Position numbers and translations under genes: made by a program. A stretch of 6,293 nucleotides of DNA from CAVPRW01 sp046727435 [NCBI: bacterium] (lineage in GTDB: Bacteria > Tectomicrobia > Entotheonellia > J063): positions 1 to 6,293 of the forward strand of contig JBKPCR010000012.1 of the NCBI GenBank assembly GCA_046727435.1, written 5' to 3'. This document shows positions 5,491 through 6,293 of this stretch, in pieces. Within the stretch, counting starts at the first letter, position 1. Each line of letters begins with the position of its first letter. The notes under the pieces were generated by a model. That model had not been told where the DNA came from. It ran no database searches and was given only the letters and a program-made list of their open reading frames with translations.

Positions 5491-6275
5491 ATGGCCATCC
5501 GTCTGGTGATCACCGACGCCGTTTGGGCTGAACTGGAACCCGTCTTGCGGACCATTAAACACTACGCAGGCAGTCCTCCTCAGCTCAATGACCGTATGTT
5601 CATTGAAGCGGTGCTGGATCAGGCGCGTACTGGTAGCCCATGGCGGGATGTGCCCGACGACTTTGGTCACTGGAATGCCGTCTATCACCGCTGTCGCCGT
5701 TGGGAAGCGCGTCCCATCTGGAAGCCCCTCTGGCAACACAGGCCACAACACGGCGGTGAGCTGGCCCACCAGGTCTTCATCGAGTCGACGATCAGGCGGG
5801 CCCATCAACACGCCGCGGGGGCAGGAAAAAAACCGGTGGACCAGACGCCCAGGCTCTTGGGCGCTCTCGGGGCGGATTTTCCACCACATGACCTGCCGCC
5901 GGCACCGATGAACACACGGGTGTCTGCCGAATCTTGACCAGTGGCGCGCGGCATGAGGCCCCGGGCTTCGAGCTGGTGTGGCACGACCTCCCGGCCCTCC
6001 CCGAGCTGGACGCAGCCGTCATGGATAAGGCCTATGACAGCGAGGCTATTCGGCAGGCGCTTCATGATCGGGGTGTGGAAGCCGTGATCCCCCGTAAGAC
6101 GAATCGTCTTGAAGAGATCCCCGATGATAAAGAACAAGACAAGTGCCGCCAGAAAGTGGAACGGTTCTTCAACAAACGCAAACACTTCAGACGTATTGCT
6201 ACTCGAGATGACAAGCTCAGTCGGACTTTTCTGGCCTTCATGCACCTTGTGGCAACCTGGATGATGATTCGGTAA
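5491..6275 (+). pseudogene. IS427-like transposase in two phases, with internal stop
   Basis: The start at 5491 (MAIRLVITDAVWAELEPVL) follows GGAGG at 5477-5481. The first phase shows the DUF4096-type domain: GSPWRDVPDDFGHWNAVYHR and VFIESTIRRAHQHAAGAGKK. Left in phase it ends at 5937 in a non-family tail of about 34 residues. A -1 shift at the A7 run (5826-5832) restores the family sequence TGGPDAQALGRSRGGFST, but TGA at 5889-5891 then interrupts it. The same frame resumes with LTSGARHEAPGFELV, VMDKAYDSEAIRQALHDRG and VERFFNKRKHFRRIATRDDK and ends at TAA 6273-6275; full length would be about 261 residues. The first catalytic Asp, usually in FIDST, is Glu here (FIEST). The second Asp (MDKAYDS) and the Glu (VERFF) are present. 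In the IS427 group some members use programmed frameshifting, so the A7 shift may be normal; the TGA and the D-to-E change are probable damage. Confidence 0.88.
5826..5867 (+). promoter_or_regulatory. Possible -1 programmed frameshift site in the transposase
   Basis: A AAA AAA (5826-5832) is a heptamer correctly phased for -1 slippage. Downstream, CGCCCA (5846-5851) pairs with TGGGCG (5858-5863), and AGA (5843-5845) with TCT (5865-5867) across one bulged C, giving a stem starting 10 bases after the slippery run. Slippage joins two family-like segments. Confidence 0.55.
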
Positions 6276-6293
6276 TTCGTCAACACAACCTAG
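6274..6293 (-). repeat. Right terminal inverted repeat of the IS
   Basis: Exact reverse complement of the left end. It overlaps the last two bases of the transposase stop codon and ends with CTAG at the last base of the window. Confidence 0.93.

Larger units (their letters stand above)
5418..6293 (+). mobile_element. IS5-family (IS427-like) insertion sequence
   Basis: An element of about 870 bases bounded by perfect 20-bp terminal inverted repeats. CTAG is present at both outer edges (5418-5421 and 6290-6293). IS427-group elements commonly duplicate a short TA-containing target, so the true ends may lie inside CTAG with TA or CTAG as the duplication. Size, ends and a two-phase transposase with DUF4096-like N-terminus and DDE C-terminal part all fit the group. 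The window stops exactly at the right end, so the right flank cannot be seen. The transposase is damaged, so the copy is probably not autonomous but could be moved by a relative in the same genome. Confidence 0.92.

Noticed and set aside
5889-5891. TGA in the transposase as another selenocysteine or a recoded codon
   Set aside because: IS transposases have no Sec position here, flanking residues match family sequence without Cys, and other genes in the window end in TGA, so the code is standard.
1-6293. CRISPR array, tRNA or rRNA genes
   Set aside because: No regularly spaced direct repeats, no cloverleaf or T-loop signature and no conserved rRNA segment seen on either strand.

Overview
The window reads as accessory DNA from a GC-rich uncultured bacterium. 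It holds two small gene modules, decayed gene fragments and an insertion sequence, all on the + strand. It combines a UGSC-type selenoprotein, a PF04392-type substrate-binding protein, ComM/YifB-like fragments and an IS5-family element. That mix fits lineages such as NC10/Rokubacteria, Entotheonella-like or related soil and sponge bacteria, but no marker gene here fixes the taxon.

Layout. 1-970: no gene that I can support. 978-2051: a 357-residue protein of unknown function, followed 12 bases later by 2064-2615, a UGSC family selenoprotein. The second gene looks like two short ORFs until the in-frame TGA at 2364-2366 is read as selenocysteine. The TGA starts a U-G-S-C motif, a strong hairpin follows it directly, and the same frame continues to a TAA at 2615. 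The two genes form a likely operon and are the most unusual content of the window. 2617-2896: decayed fragment of a ComM/YifB-like Mg-chelatase-type AAA ATPase. 3039-3146: candidate promoter and structured leader. 3171-4145: secreted substrate-binding protein (SBP). 4142-4783: small secreted metzincin-type zinc protease, starting on an ATGA overlap with the SBP stop. 4780-about 5011: frameshifted 5' remnant of a third gene, apparently a second SBP, again starting on an ATGA overlap. 5031-5370: second ComM-like fragment, about 85% identical to the first by hand count over 182 bases. 5418-6293: IS5-family (IS427-like) element with 20-bp perfect terminal inverted repeats, a transposase split by an A7 slippery site and damaged by a TGA codon.

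How the parts may work together. The 357-residue protein and the UGSC selenoprotein probably act as a redox pair or complex whose substrate is unknown. Using the selenoprotein requires selenocysteine machinery (SelA/B/C/D) elsewhere in the genome. The SBP, the protease and the lost second SBP formed a translationally coupled secreted module; no ABC permease or ATPase gene is present. The two ComM fragments lie in the same orientation on either side of this module, so the interval has been rearranged more than once.
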